57,030 nt of DNA from Bacteroidota bacterium (lineage in GTDB: Bacteria > Bacteroidota > Bacteroidia > Chitinophagales > Saprospiraceae). A program made the position numbers and the translations under genes. The notes beneath the pieces are model-generated. The model had not been told where the DNA came from. It did not search any database and was given only the letters and a program-made list of their open reading frames with translations. Shown piece after piece: positions 18,194 through 29,232 of this stretch. Position 1 is the stretch's first letter. Each line of letters starts with the position of its first letter. The stretch is from assembly GCA_963169455.1 (NCBI GenBank), contig CAUJDW010000045.1, forward strand, positions 1-57,030, written 5' to 3'.

Positions 18194-18664
18194 ATGAACA
18201 CCCTGCCTGAAGCCTTTTTCTGTTGCCTCCCCTTCCATCGGCTGTCGCTGGAGGAGTTGTACGCCATCATGGCGCTTCGCCAGGAGGTATTCGTAGTAGA
18301 ACAAAATTGCCCCTACCTCGACGCCGATGGCAAAGACCCCGGCTGCCACCACCTGATGGGCTATCTGGCCGGCGGCCGGCTTGTGGCCTACACAAGGCTG
18401 ATCCCGCCGGGGCTGGCGTATCCGGATCACGCCGCCTTCGGCAGGGTCGTCACTTCCGGGGAAGTAAGGGGGAAAGGCTTCGGACGCCCCCTGATGGAAG
18501 CCACGCTGAAATGGATGCAGCAACTCTATGACAATGCCCCCATTAAAATTTCCGCTCAAACCTACCTCATTCCTTTTTACCAGGCCTATGGTTTTGCAAC
18601 CGTGGGCGAACTCTACCTGGAGGATGATATTCCCCATATCGCCATGGTGAAAGCCGGCCAATGA
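18194..18664 (+). CDS. elaA: GNAT family N-acetyltransferase, ElaA-like
   Basis: 156 aa, the usual ElaA length. ALRQEVFVVEQNCPYLDADGKD (27-48) is the ElaA hallmark (LRxxVFVVEQxCPYxExDxxD), and GRVVTSGEVRGKGFGRPLM (83-101) is the acetyl-CoA pyrophosphate loop. It transfers an acetyl group from acetyl-CoA to an unknown small-molecule amine. Cytoplasmic. It lies between two membrane/outer-membrane genes with no evident link to them. Confidence 0.9.
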   Translation: MNTLPEAFFCCLPFHRLSLEELYAIMALRQEVFVVEQNCPYLDADGKDPGCHHLMGYLAGGRLVAYTRLIPPGLAYPDHAAFGRVVTSGEVRGKGFGRPLMEATLKWMQQLYDNAPIKISAQTYLIPFYQAYGFATVGELYLEDDIPHIAMVKAGQ

Positions 18665-18720
18665 GCGCGGAATTACACCGAATAAATGGCTAACTTTCAG
18701 CGCAATGAATTTAATAACCT

Positions 18721-19815
18721 ATGCTGCTGAAATCCTTCCTGATCGCTGGCCTGCTGCTGGCCGCGGCCATACCACCTGGCCGGGCCCACAACACATCCGA
18801 TACGACAAAGGCCGTCAAACTCCTGGGAGCCAGGTTTCACAAAGGTTTCGTGCTCATCCACAGCCGGGACCTCGTCCCTGTGCGCCATTCGAACCCGAGC
18901 GGGCTGGAAATCGACTGGGCCTGGCATAAAGTTTCCAGAAAGGCCTGGCAATCCTGCCATTGTTATCCCAAAGTGGGCGCCGCCCTGTCCCTCTGGGATT
19001 ATGACCAGCCGGATATTCTGGGCTATGGCGCTACCGGCATGTTTTACCTGGAACCCGTCTTCGGCGCCTGGAGAACGGTAAGTTTTTCTATTCGGGCCGC
19101 ATTTGGGCTATCTTACCAGACCAGGCCCTACGATGCGGTTGCCAACCCCTACAACCAGAGTTACAGCACTTACGTGGCCTTCCCCCTGCAACTGGGCGCC
19201 AACATGCACATCCGGCTCAGGCCGCAATGGAGCCTCGACCTGACAGGCGTTTACAACCACTTTTCCAATGGCGGCATCCGGGAACCCAATAAAGGCATCA
19301 ACTGGCCGACAGCATCCGTGGGTTTTACCCGCTATCTGAAACAACCCGTATTCGAACCCCTGGAAAAAACCAGTTGGCGGGAGGAAAAAGCAGCGGAAAC
19401 CCGATTCGACATCGCGTATTTTTCCGCCTTTAACGAGCCCGTCAGTAAATTATTCCTGCTCAGCCCGGGCCTCGAGCTGAAGTTCAGCCGCCGGTTCAGC
19501 CGCCTCAGCGCCCTGACGGCCGGTGCAGAATGGATGTATGACAACGGCGCCCGCTTCGAAATGGAGCGGGCGGGCAGGAATGAAAGCCCACAAAAAGCAG
19601 GAATGGCCATCGGGCACGAATTTCTGCTCGGAAAGTTCATCTTCAGCCAGCAGTTCGGGGCTTATCTGTACCGGCCCTACCGGGTGGGCGATGACGTTTA
19701 CCAGCGCTACAACCTGGTATTCCGCGCATCCCGGCGCCTATTCCTGGGCGCCGGGCTCAAGGCGCACCGGCACGTTGCCGATTTCCTGGACGTCCGGGCG
19801 GGCATATCCCTCTGA
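18721..19815 (+). CDS. Acyloxyacyl hydrolase (PagL-like lipid A deacylase)
   Basis: 364 aa with a signal peptide (MLLKSFLIAGLLLAAAIPPGRA). The PagL active-site block YNHFSNGGIREPNKGIN lies at about 178-194, with His180 and Ser182 in the positions of the PagL catalytic His and Ser. PagL removes the 3-O acyl chain of lipid A in the outer membrane. Proteobacterial PagL is about 170 aa; this one has roughly 160 extra C-terminal residues of barrel-like beta sequence, as seen in Bacteroidota members. Predicted location: outer membrane. Confidence 0.83.
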   Translation: MLLKSFLIAGLLLAAAIPPGRAHNTSDTTKAVKLLGARFHKGFVLIHSRDLVPVRHSNPSGLEIDWAWHKVSRKAWQSCHCYPKVGAALSLWDYDQPDILGYGATGMFYLEPVFGAWRTVSFSIRAAFGLSYQTRPYDAVANPYNQSYSTYVAFPLQLGANMHIRLRPQWSLDLTGVYNHFSNGGIREPNKGINWPTASVGFTRYLKQPVFEPLEKTSWREEKAAETRFDIAYFSAFNEPVSKLFLLSPGLELKFSRRFSRLSALTAGAEWMYDNGARFEMERAGRNESPQKAGMAIGHEFLLGKFIFSQQFGAYLYRPYRVGDDVYQRYNLVFRASRRLFLGAGLKAHRHVADFLDVRAGISL

Positions 19816-19827
19816 GCTGTAGCCCCC

Positions 19828-21228
19828 TCAGCTCAGCAGCGTGGCATGCGCCGCGTCCAGCAGGGCGCGCACTTCCGCAGCATCCGGAGCCTGGGCGTAC
19901 ACCCGCAGCACAGGCTCGGTGCCGGAAGCGCGGATCATGACCCAGCGCCCCCCGCCGAAAATGAATTTGTAGCCGTCGATGGTTTCCACCGATTCGATCG
20001 CATAGGGGCCAAAGGCGGAGTAGGCATTATCCTGACAAGCTTTCATAATGGCCTGCTTTTTCTGCTCGGAAAGGTGCAGGTCATCGCGGTCAAAAGCAAA
20101 GGGGCCGACCAGGCTGTACACCTCCCGGATCAGCTCTTTCAGGGTTTTGCCCGTTTTGGCCATGAATTCGAGTATCATCAGCCCGATCCAGATGCCGTCG
20201 CGCTCGGGGATGTGGCCCTTCACCGCCAGGCCGCCGGATTCCTCGCCGCCCACGATGACGTCCTCCTTTGCCATGATCTCGGCAATGTATTTGAAACCGA
20301 TCTGGGTCACTTCCGATTCCAGCCCGAACTGCCGGGCCAGCTCCAGCATCTTTTCCGTCACGGAAAAGGTGACGACCACCTTGCCCGACTCCTTTTTGTA
20401 CTTGCGCATGTACAACAGCAAAAGCAGCAGGATATGGTGGGAATCCACGAAATTGCCGTCGGCGTCGTACATGCCGATCCGGTCGGCGTCACCGTCGTTG
20501 GCCAGCCCTATCTGAATCTCGGGATGGGTTTTGATGTATTCCGACAACACACTGAGGTTGCGGTGGATGGGCTCCGGTGCCTGCCCTTTGAAGGAAGGGT
20601 TGTAGTCGCAATGCAGCAGGACGGCATTGGGGAAAAGCTTGCGCATGGCTTCCTGCCCGGCCCCGTACATCGCGTCGTATGCCATGGGAATATTGGCGCG
20701 CCGGATAGCATCGAGGTCGAAATGTTCGCGGACGTGGGCCAGGTACATCTCTTCCAGGTTGACGTATTCCAGCAGGCGCCCAGTTTCCATTTCCTCCAGG
20801 GTGGGCAGTTGGCCGAGCGTGCATTTTTCAGGCACTTCATCCTCCACTTCCGCCACCTGGGCCGGGCTCATCGGCCCTCCGAGTTTGGATTTCAGCTTGT
20901 AGCCATTATAGGAAGGCGGGTTGTGGCTGGCCGTAATGACAACCCCCAGCCCGGAACCGGTCTTGGCTACTCCCAGAGAAACCATGGGGGTAGATACAAA
21001 ACCTTTGGCCAGTATTACCCGGATACCATAGGCGCCGAGAACGCGGGCTGTTGTTTCGGCAAAGAGCTGCCCGCCAAAACGGGTGTCATAACCAACAACT
21101 GCCTGGCTCTCCTGCTGTTTTTTCATCCAGCGGGCGGTGCCTTCCGCTACGCGTTTTACATTGTCCAGGGTATAATCATCAGCGATTATGGCGCGCCAGC
21201 CATCGGTTCCGAACTTGATCTTTGTCAT
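19828..21228 (-). CDS. Phosphoglucomutase/phosphomannomutase family protein
   Basis: 466 aa, full length for the alpha-D-phosphohexomutase family. The phosphoserine loop is TASHNPPSYNGYK with Ser101, the metal loop is DGDADR (D245, D247, D249), the sugar-binding loop is GGEESGG (327-333), and the C-terminal phosphate-binding domain carries RASGTEPVLRVYAQ. It interconverts hexose-1- and hexose-6-phosphates; glucose, mannose or glucosamine specificity is not clear from sequence. Divergent from pcm. The two starts are separated by about 80 bp containing the palindrome TAAATTTA. Confidence 0.93.
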   Translation of the reverse strand: MTKIKFGTDGWRAIIADDYTLDNVKRVAEGTARWMKKQQESQAVVGYDTRFGGQLFAETTARVLGAYGIRVILAKGFVSTPMVSLGVAKTGSGLGVVITASHNPPSYNGYKLKSKLGGPMSPAQVAEVEDEVPEKCTLGQLPTLEEMETGRLLEYVNLEEMYLAHVREHFDLDAIRRANIPMAYDAMYGAGQEAMRKLFPNAVLLHCDYNPSFKGQAPEPIHRNLSVLSEYIKTHPEIQIGLANDGDADRIGMYDADGNFVDSHHILLLLLLYMRKYKKESGKVVVTFSVTEKMLELARQFGLESEVTQIGFKYIAEIMAKEDVIVGGEESGGLAVKGHIPERDGIWIGLMILEFMAKTGKTLKELIREVYSLVGPFAFDRDDLHLSEQKKQAIMKACQDNAYSAFGPYAIESVETIDGYKFIFGGGRWVMIRASGTEPVLRVYAQAPDAAEVRALLDAAHATLLS

Positions 21229-21306
21229 ATATGGTTCTATTTTTTGTGGCAGGGTATTTTAGGCCGGTAAATTTAGTAATTTGCCTTCACAATTTAACAA
21301 GCGATC

Positions 21307-21957
21307 GTGGAAGATACCTACAGGCATAAGGGATTGCGCAAGCAGCTCATCGGGCTGTTGCGGCAAAAGGGTATTGCCGATGAAAAGGTTCTGGAGGCCA
21401 TGGAATCCCTGCCCCGCCACTATTTCCTGGACAAGGCCTTCGAGGAATGGGCCTATGAGGACAAACCCTTCCCCATCGGCCATGAGCAGACCATTTCCCA
21501 GCCGTACACCGTGGCCTATCAGACGGTGCTGCTCGATGTGCGCAAACGCGATAAAGTGCTGGAGATCGGGACGGGTTCGGGTTACCAGGCAGCCATTCTC
21601 GCCCTGCTCGGCGCCCGGGTCTATACGGTAGAGCGGCAGGAAGCCCTTTATCACAAGGCCAAGTCCCTGCTCAGGGAACTCAAACTGGGCAACATCCGCT
21701 GTTACCTGCGCGACGGCAGCAAAGGGCTGCCCGAATTCGCCCCTTTCGACAGGATCATCGTCACGGCCGGGGCCGTGGAAGTGCCGGCGCCCCTGCTGGA
21801 GCAGCTGGCCATCGGCGGCATCCTGGTGATCCCAGTCGGGGATCCAGTGCAGCGCATGCACCGCATTACCCGCATCTCCGAAACGGAATTCCAGGACGAA
21901 GCCCTGGCCGCTTTCCGCTTTGTGCCTTTTTTGAAAGGATTGGAAAAAGAAGAGTAG
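21307..21957 (+). CDS. pcm: Protein-L-isoaspartate O-methyltransferase
   Basis: 216 aa. It repairs L-isoaspartyl residues in aged proteins using S-adenosylmethionine. Start GTG 21307 gives the family N terminus. Visible: the Pcm-specific segment GHEQTISQPYTVAYQT (58-73), motif I VLEIGTGSGYQAA (84-96), and the post-motif IIVTAGAVEVPAPLLEQLAIGGILVIPVG. Followed by a strong hairpin at 21978-22011. Confidence 0.96.
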   Translation: MEDTYRHKGLRKQLIGLLRQKGIADEKVLEAMESLPRHYFLDKAFEEWAYEDKPFPIGHEQTISQPYTVAYQTVLLDVRKRDKVLEIGTGSGYQAAILALLGARVYTVERQEALYHKAKSLLRELKLGNIRCYLRDGSKGLPEFAPFDRIIVTAGAVEVPAPLLEQLAIGGILVIPVGDPVQRMHRITRISETEFQDEALAAFRFVPFLKGLEKEE

Positions 21958-21977
21958 GGATTCAGGAGGGGAAAACC

Positions 21978-22011
21978 GGTTTGGGAGGGCTTTGGCGGGC
22001 CCTCCCAAACC
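21978..22011. terminator. Strong hairpin between convergent pcm and lipoprotein genes
   Basis: A perfect 13-bp stem, GGTTTGGGAGGGC (21978-21990) and GCCCTCCCAAACC (21999-22011), with an 8-nt loop, 20 bp after the pcm stop and 32 bp from the end of the convergent lipoprotein gene. TTTT follows the stem on the minus strand. It likely ends transcripts from both sides. Confidence 0.65.
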
Positions 22012-22043
22012 TCAAGAAAACGCTATTTTCCGGGCAATGCCCG

Positions 22044-22589
22044 TCAATCCACCCGCCGGCCGGCAGCACGCCGGGAATCGACGTTAACCCTGTTGGCCTT
22101 TTTCAGGTCGACCAGCAGGCTGGCGTAAGCACCCTGGCTGCCGACACGCCATTTTTTGCCTTCATAAGTGACCACGCCGCTGCGCCGGTCCCACTCCGAG
22201 GCCAGCAACACGAAACGGCCGTCCATTTTGGGGCTGGGGCCGAAAATGAGGTAGCGCTCCCGCCCGCCTTCTTCAAAACTGATGGCAAAACGATCATCCT
22301 TGGGCATGAACAGCAGCACCCCGGGGGTCAGGCGCGGGATGGCCACCTCTTCCACCTGCCGCCCATCCACCATTTTGATCTCGCCGGAAATGATCTCCGA
22401 CTTTGACCCGCTGATCTCCCGCCGCAGGACGACGTCTTCGGACAGGTAAAACTGGATGCGTTTCAGTTCGCTCTCCGGCCATTGGTTCTTTTTGTAAAGG
22501 CTCTCTGTAAAAGGGGTGAGCGCGGGGCTGCAGGCGCTCAGGGCCAGGACGGCCAGAGCAGCCAAAAAGCTCAGTTTTCCAGCATTCAT
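22044..22589 (-). CDS. Hypothetical lipoprotein
   Basis: 181 aa with a clear lipoprotein signal: MNAGKLSFLAALAVLALSAC, lipobox LSAC with Cys20. The mature part is beta-rich, with KRIQFYLSEDVVLRRE and a repeated RFAISFEEGGRERYLIFGP pattern seen in uncharacterised Bacteroidota lipoproteins. No enzyme motif. Probably anchored to the outer membrane facing the periplasm. Convergent with pcm. Confidence 0.78.
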   Translation of the reverse strand: MNAGKLSFLAALAVLALSACSPALTPFTESLYKKNQWPESELKRIQFYLSEDVVLRREISGSKSEIISGEIKMVDGRQVEEVAIPRLTPGVLLFMPKDDRFAISFEEGGRERYLIFGPSPKMDGRFVLLASEWDRRSGVVTYEGKKWRVGSQGAYASLLVDLKKANRVNVDSRRAAGRRVD

Positions 22590-22696
22590 AGCAGATTATA
22601 TTTGGTTATAAAATACCCCTCTAATGTAAACACTTTGCCTGGCCGGAAGCCTGAAGGTAAGGAAACTTTAACCGCCTTTAACGGATTTTAACAGCA

Positions 22697-23149
22697 TCAG
22701 GGAAGCTCGCGGCGCTGCTGGAAAAACACCTTGAGCAGGGCGGCGCACTCCTCGGCCAGAATGCCGAATTCCAGTTGCGTTTTGGGGTGCAACAGGCTTT
22801 TCCCGTAACGCATAAACCCGCGCTTGTCGTCGGGCGCTCCGTACACGACCCGCCCGAGCTGGGACCAGAACAGGGCCCCGGCGCACATCACGCAGGGCTC
22901 GAGGGTCACGAAAAGGGTGCAGTCGCGAAGGTATTTGCTGTTCAGGTAATTGGAAGCCGCCGTAATGGCCAGGATCTCCGCATGCGCCGTGACGTCACGC
23001 AGCAATTCCGTCTGGTTGTGGGCGCGGGCGATCACCTGGTTCTGGCAAACCACTACCGCTCCGACGGGGATCTCCCCTCCTTCAAAGGCCTGCCGGGCTT
23101 CTTTCAGGGCCTGCTGCATGAAGTGTTCGTCGCTGAATACGCTGAGCAT
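22697..23149 (-). CDS. tadA: tRNA adenosine(34) deaminase / nucleoside deaminase
   Basis: 150 aa from ATG 23149; a longer frame upstream adds an unlikely N terminus. Zinc deaminase motifs: HAE (His56, Glu58) and PCVMC (Cys86, Cys89). It deaminates A34 to inosine in tRNA-Arg(ACG) if TadA-like; the length and the N-terminal FMQQALKEARQA fit TadA, though guanine-deaminase-type homologues share these motifs. Divergent from guaB; each has its own -7 box in the 120-bp gap. Confidence 0.9.
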   Translation of the reverse strand: MLSVFSDEHFMQQALKEARQAFEGGEIPVGAVVVCQNQVIARAHNQTELLRDVTAHAEILAITAASNYLNSKYLRDCTLFVTLEPCVMCAGALFWSQLGRVVYGAPDDKRGFMRYGKSLLHPKTQLEFGILAEECAALLKVFFQQRRELP

Positions 23150-23172
23150 GGAGTAGAGGGTTAAGAAAGGGG

Positions 23173-23180
23173 CAAAGGTA
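23173..23180 (-). promoter_or_regulatory. -7 box of tadA
   Basis: TACCTTTG on the minus strand fits TAnnTTTG, 24 bp before the tadA ATG. The identical octamer serves guaB on the other strand. No good -33 match was found. Confidence 0.45.
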
Positions 23181-23248
23181 GGAATAAATCCCGGAGGGGG
23201 CCATGCGCCGGAAGCACAATAATCCCGGCCTGCCTTTTCTTTTTGTAG

Positions 23249-24751
<1,503 letters not shown>

Positions 24752-24826
24752 CAGCAATTCCTCATGGAAGGCCAACAGGGGCAATCCCACCAGGCCCGCA
24801 GCCCCCGCGGCCTGGCCTGAGGAAGT

Positions 24827-24864
24827 GCTTCGCAATCAGGCCCGGGCAATGCGATGCTTTTTTT
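24827..24864 (+). terminator. Rho-independent terminator of guaB
   Basis: GCTTCGCA (24827-24834) pairs with TGCGATGC (24850-24857, one mismatch), followed by seven T. A larger imperfect hairpin (TTCCTC 24758-24763 with GAGGAA 24819-24824) precedes it. Confidence 0.7.
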
Positions 24865-24890
24865 ATCGTTAGGGATACAAAAACTTAAGA

Positions 24891-26189
24891 ATGAACCGAG
24901 CTCTGCGCTTTTTCGCCCCCATCATCTTCCTGCTTGCCATTTTCAAACTTCCCGCTCAGGACGAAGGCCTGCGCAACTATGACTACACCTATCTGGACAA
25001 CATCCGTTCCGTCAAATTCCACTCGGAGGGGCTGCTGCTCTCCTACCCCATTGTCGAACTGGGCGGGGCAGCCCGCCTGGCCCTGTCCTTCGACGACATC
25101 GACGGCGATGTAAAAGATTACATCTATACCTTCGTACATTGCGACATCAACTGGCAACCCTCCAACCTCCAGGAAATGGAATACCTGGAAGGCTTTACCG
25201 GCGAGCGCATTCAGCAGTTCAGCTTTTCCTTCAAGACCCTGTGGCCCTACACCCATTACGAATTGACGCTGCCGAACAATGACCTGCGCTGGCTGCAGTC
25301 GGGCAATTACCTGCTCAAGGTGTACGACGACACCGATGAACGCAGGCTGGCCATCACCCGGCGCTTTGTGGTGGTGGAACCACTGCTCGGCATCGGGCCG
25401 CAGGTGTTGCGCGCAAGCCAGGTCAGCAAATTCCGCACCCATCAGGAGATCGACTTCGTCGTAGACCACCCCCGGCTCAAGATACAGAACCCGCTGCAGG
25501 AGATCCGGGCCGTCATCCTGCAGAACGGGCGCTGGGATAATGCCGTCACCGATGTGCCGCCGAAATTCATCCGCCCCAACAGCCTGATCTTCGATTATCA
25601 GGACCGCGTCGTCTTTCCCGGCGGCAAGGAATTCCGCTTTGCCGACCTGCGCAGCCTGCGGCTGGTCTCGTTCAACGTTCTGTCCGTAGACCGGACGGAT
25701 GACGGCATCTTCATCCAGCTCAAAAAAGACCAGTTCAGGGCCCAGCAGTCCTATACCACGTTTGAAGACATCAACGGCAATTTCGTGCTGGAAACCACCG
25801 ACCAGGAGGACAACGACCTGGCCGGCGAATACTGCGAAGTATTCTTCACGCTGAATGTCGAACAACCCTATCCCGGCAAGGAAGTCTATCTGTTCGGGGC
25901 CTTTACCGAATGGCAACTGAAACCGGAGTACCGCATGGCCTACAACGAATCGCGAAACGGCTACGTGGGCAAAGCGCTGCTGAAACAGGGCTATTACGAT
26001 TATTCCTACGCTGTGCTGGACGAAGAAGCCAACAACAGTCAGAATAAACAGCCCGCACCCGATATGGGGTTTGTCGAAGGCAATTCTTTTGAGACGGAAA
26101 ACGAGTACACCATCCTCATCTATTACAGGCCTTTCGGAAGCCGCTTCGACAGGGTCGTGGGGGCGGCCACCTTTACTTCCGAACTTTAA
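24891..26189 (+). CDS. Type IX secretion system plug protein (DUF5103)
   Basis: 432 aa with a signal peptide (FFAPIIFLLAIFKLPAQ). From DEGLRNYDYTYLDNIRSVKFH onward it follows the DUF5103 family: an N-terminal domain with YIYTFVHCDINWQPSNLQEMEYLEGF and a C-terminal immunoglobulin-like region YLFGAFTEWQLKPEYRMAYN. In the T9SS, this Plug protein closes the periplasmic side of the SprA translocon pore when no substrate or PorV is bound. Its presence agrees with the T9SS substrates at 45396-55939. It lies just after the guaB terminator. Confidence 0.88.
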   Translation: MNRALRFFAPIIFLLAIFKLPAQDEGLRNYDYTYLDNIRSVKFHSEGLLLSYPIVELGGAARLALSFDDIDGDVKDYIYTFVHCDINWQPSNLQEMEYLEGFTGERIQQFSFSFKTLWPYTHYELTLPNNDLRWLQSGNYLLKVYDDTDERRLAITRRFVVVEPLLGIGPQVLRASQVSKFRTHQEIDFVVDHPRLKIQNPLQEIRAVILQNGRWDNAVTDVPPKFIRPNSLIFDYQDRVVFPGGKEFRFADLRSLRLVSFNVLSVDRTDDGIFIQLKKDQFRAQQSYTTFEDINGNFVLETTDQEDNDLAGEYCEVFFTLNVEQPYPGKEVYLFGAFTEWQLKPEYRMAYNESRNGYVGKALLKQGYYDYSYAVLDEEANNSQNKQPAPDMGFVEGNSFETENEYTILIYYRPFGSRFDRVVGAATFTSEL

Positions 26190-26307
26190 CCTTCGCCGAC
26201 GTCCTTCCAAACCTCACTTTCATCCGAAAGTTGCCTACCTTGATATAAATAATGCTGCCGGAAGCGTGGGCGCTCCCTAGTATTGTAAACAAAACACCGA
26301 ATCTATC

Positions 26308-27738
26308 ATGCAACGGAAAATTACCCTACTGTTGGCAATCCTGGGCCTGGCCGTACTGAGCGCACAGGCTCAGAATGCCTGGACGCTGGAAAAATGCGTC
26401 GACTATGCCCGCCAGAACAACCTCAGAGTCAAACAGGCCGAATACACCATCAGAAACACCGAGCTGACAAAAAGGCAAAACGAATTCAACCGCCTGCCCG
26501 GCCTGAGCGCCCGCACCAGCGGAGGCCTTCAGTTCGGCCGAACTATCGACCCCACGACCAACTCCTTCAATACGGAACAGATCGGATTCAACAGCTTCTC
26601 GCTGGACCTCAGCGCCACCCTCTACGGAGGCAACCAGATCAATAATTCCGTGAAACAGAGCAGGATCGACCTGGAAGCAGCCCGGCTTGACGCCCAGGCC
26701 ACGGTCAACGATATCGGGCTGAGCATCGCCAGCGCCTACCTGAGCATTCTGCTCGCCGAAGAACAACTGGCCAACGGGCGGCGCCGGCTGGAACTTTCCC
26801 AGACGCAACTGGAACAAACCGACAAGCTCATCCAAGCCGGTTCGCTTCCTCCAAACGACCGCCTGGACTTCCTTGCCCAGATCGCCCTCGATGAACAGGC
26901 CATCGTCGAAGCCCAGAACCTGGTCGCCATCGGCTATCTCAACCTCAAGCAACTCCTCGAGATAGACCCCACGGAGGACATCCGCATCGTCCGCCCGGAA
27001 AGCATCCAGGTTCCGGAAGGCGTCGACCCCTTCAGCTTCCAAACAGATGAAGTTTACAATACCGCCCTGCAGACACAGCCCCAGATCAGGGCGGCCGACC
27101 TCAGGCTGGAAAGCGCTCAACTCGGAGAAAACATCGCCCAGGGCGGCTACCTGCCCACCCTGTCCCTGTTCGCCAGCCTCAACACCAACTACTCCAGCGC
27201 CTTCCAGTCGGCCATTTTCGGGCTGGTGCGCACCAAACAAACCGTCTTCATCAACAACGACCCCGTAGAGATCGAATTTGAGAACCAGGCCCCCGTCGAC
27301 TTCAGGGATATTCCCTATGACACCCAGATTCGGGACAACTTCGGCCAAACGGTCGGCCTGAGCCTGGGCGTCCCCATATACAGCAACCACCGCAACCGGA
27401 TCAATGTGGAGCGCGCACGGCTCACCGTGCTCAATACGCAGGTAACCAACCGGCAGTTGCGCCAGCAACTGAAGACGGACGTCCAGCGATCTATCGCCGA
27501 TGCCAGGGCGGCCCGCGAGTCCCTGCAGGCAGCCCAGCGCGCAGCCGACGCAGCCCAGGCGGCTTATGACAACGCCGACAAGCGGTTCCGCCTCGGCGCC
27601 ATCAACTCGCTGGAATACACCACCGCCCGGAATAACCTCGACCGCGCGCAGGTGGACGTCATCCGCGCCAAATACCAGTACCTGTTCAACCTGAAAGTGG
27701 TTGACTTCTACCTCGGCAGGCCCATAAGCCTGGATTAA
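26308..27738 (+). CDS. TolC family outer-membrane efflux protein
   Basis: 476 aa with signal peptide (ITLLLAILGLAVLSAQAQ). Two OEP repeats of long amphipathic helices (for example WTLEKCVDYARQNNLRVKQAEY at the start and ARESLQAAQRAADAAQAAYDNADKRFRLGAINSLEY near the end) are typical of trimeric outer-membrane channels. It pairs with the membrane-fusion protein 69 bp downstream. The inner-membrane pump partner is not adjacent. Confidence 0.92.
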   Translation: MQRKITLLLAILGLAVLSAQAQNAWTLEKCVDYARQNNLRVKQAEYTIRNTELTKRQNEFNRLPGLSARTSGGLQFGRTIDPTTNSFNTEQIGFNSFSLDLSATLYGGNQINNSVKQSRIDLEAARLDAQATVNDIGLSIASAYLSILLAEEQLANGRRRLELSQTQLEQTDKLIQAGSLPPNDRLDFLAQIALDEQAIVEAQNLVAIGYLNLKQLLEIDPTEDIRIVRPESIQVPEGVDPFSFQTDEVYNTALQTQPQIRAADLRLESAQLGENIAQGGYLPTLSLFASLNTNYSSAFQSAIFGLVRTKQTVFINNDPVEIEFENQAPVDFRDIPYDTQIRDNFGQTVGLSLGVPIYSNHRNRINVERARLTVLNTQVTNRQLRQQLKTDVQRSIADARAARESLQAAQRAADAAQAAYDNADKRFRLGAINSLEYTTARNNLDRAQVDVIRAKYQYLFNLKVVDFYLGRPISLD

Positions 27739-27807
27739 CGATATAAACAGAAACGGACAGACAGACAGGATGTCCTGGAAAAACCAACCATAAAAGTCCT
27801 TCAAACT

Positions 27808-29232
27808 ATGTCAAAAGCGAAGCGTAGCAACACCATCATTTTCGTACTCCTGGGCGTCATCGCCATCATGGTGGCCGCCCTGATATGGCGCAACAAAAAC
27901 AAACCCAAGGGAGAAAAGGTGGCGGTAGAAAAAGTGGAACGCCACACCATCGTGGAGAAAGTATCGGCCAGCGGCAAGATATTTCCCCAGACGGAGGTCA
28001 AGATCAGCTCCGATGTGTCGGGCGAGATCGTCGAATTGCTGATTGAAGAAGGTGATTCCGTCGTGGCGGGGCAACTCCTGGCCCGGATCGACCCCGAGGC
28101 CTTCCAGTCTCAGGTCGAACGCGGGGTGGCCAGCGTCAACGCCGCCAAGGCCCAACTGGCCAACTCCCGCTCGCAAATTGACCAGTTCACGGCCCAGCGC
28201 GAACAGATACAGGCCCAGCTGATCAACGCCCGGGAAATTTACCAGCGCAACGAAAAGCTCCACAAACAAGGCGTCATTTCCGATGCGGACTACCAGCAGT
28301 CGCTGTCCAGCCTCAAAGCTCTGGAGGCCAACCTCAAGTCGGCCGAGGCCAATATCCGCGCTTCGGAAGAGAGCGCCCGCGCCTCAAAATTCTCGGTCGA
28401 AAGCGCCGAGGCCAGCCTCAAGGAACTGCGCACCAGCCTGCGCCGGGCAGACATCTACGCCCCCATGAGCGGCATCATCTCCAGCCTCAGCGTAGAGGAA
28501 GGCGAACGCGTGGTCGGCACCATCCAGATGGCCGGCACGGAAATGATGCGCATCGCCAACCTCAATGCCATGGAGGTGCGCGTGGAAGTAAGCGAAAACG
28601 ACATCCCCCGCGTTACTTTCAACGACGAAGTGGAAATAGAAGTGGATGCCTATATCGGTCGCACTTTCCGGGGCAGGGTCACCCAGATCGCCAACTCCGC
28701 CATGACGAGCGGCGCAGCAACCGCCAGCCTGACCAGCGACCAGGTGACCAATTTCGAGGTGCGCATCAATATCGAGCCGGATTCGTACAAAGACCTCATC
28801 ACCGAGAAGAAACCCTACCCCTTCCGGCCCGGCATGTCGGCATCGGTGGAGATTAAAACGGAAACCGTCGAAAACGCCCTGGCCATCCCCATTCAGGCCA
28901 TCACTACGCGCGAAAAAGACGGAAAAAAGAAGAAAACGCCAAAAGAAGGGGACGAGGAAGAAGCAGCGGAAGGCGCGGAAGAAGAGGAAAGCGCCACCAC
29001 CACTGCCAACAACGCCGACCTGCTCGAAGTGGCCTTCGTGCTGTCCGGCGATTCCGTCCGGATGGTTCAGGTGGAAACCGGCATCCAGGATGATACCTAC
29101 ATCCAGGTGCTCTCCGGCCTGAAGGAAGGGGAAGAAGTGGTGACGGCGCCTTACGCCGCCATCGCCCGCAAGCTGGAAGCCGGAATCAAAGTGCACGTAG
29201 TGCCTGAGGAAGAATTGTACAAAAAGGACTGA
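27808..29232 (+). CDS. HlyD/MacA-type periplasmic adaptor protein
   Basis: 474 aa with an uncleaved N-terminal membrane anchor (TIIFVLLGVIAIMVAALIW). Lipoyl halves flank a coiled-coil hairpin of about 100 residues (RGVASVNAAKAQLANSRSQ... to SLKELRTSLRR), then the beta-barrel and membrane-proximal domains. An odd low-complexity charged insert (KDGKKKKTPKEGDEEEAAEGAEEEE, about 370-395) interrupts the C-terminal domain. It links a TolC channel to an inner-membrane ABC (MacB-like) or RND pump; the gene that usually follows is absent here. Confidence 0.9.
   Translation: MSKAKRSNTIIFVLLGVIAIMVAALIWRNKNKPKGEKVAVEKVERHTIVEKVSASGKIFPQTEVKISSDVSGEIVELLIEEGDSVVAGQLLARIDPEAFQSQVERGVASVNAAKAQLANSRSQIDQFTAQREQIQAQLINAREIYQRNEKLHKQGVISDADYQQSLSSLKALEANLKSAEANIRASEESARASKFSVESAEASLKELRTSLRRADIYAPMSGIISSLSVEEGERVVGTIQMAGTEMMRIANLNAMEVRVEVSENDIPRVTFNDEVEIEVDAYIGRTFRGRVTQIANSAMTSGAATASLTSDQVTNFEVRINIEPDSYKDLITEKKPYPFRPGMSASVEIKTETVENALAIPIQAITTREKDGKKKKTPKEGDEEEAAEGAEEEESATTTANNADLLEVAFVLSGDSVRMVQVETGIQDDTYIQVLSGLKEGEEVVTAPYAAIARKLEAGIKVHVVPEEELYKKD

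Noticed and set aside
24885-26210. 441-codon minus-strand frame opposite the T9SS plug gene
   Set aside because: The plus strand encodes a DUF5103 protein with signal peptide; the antisense product has no family features.
26190-26307. Possible terminator after the plug gene
   Set aside because: The stretch has no stem followed by a T-tract, so none is called.
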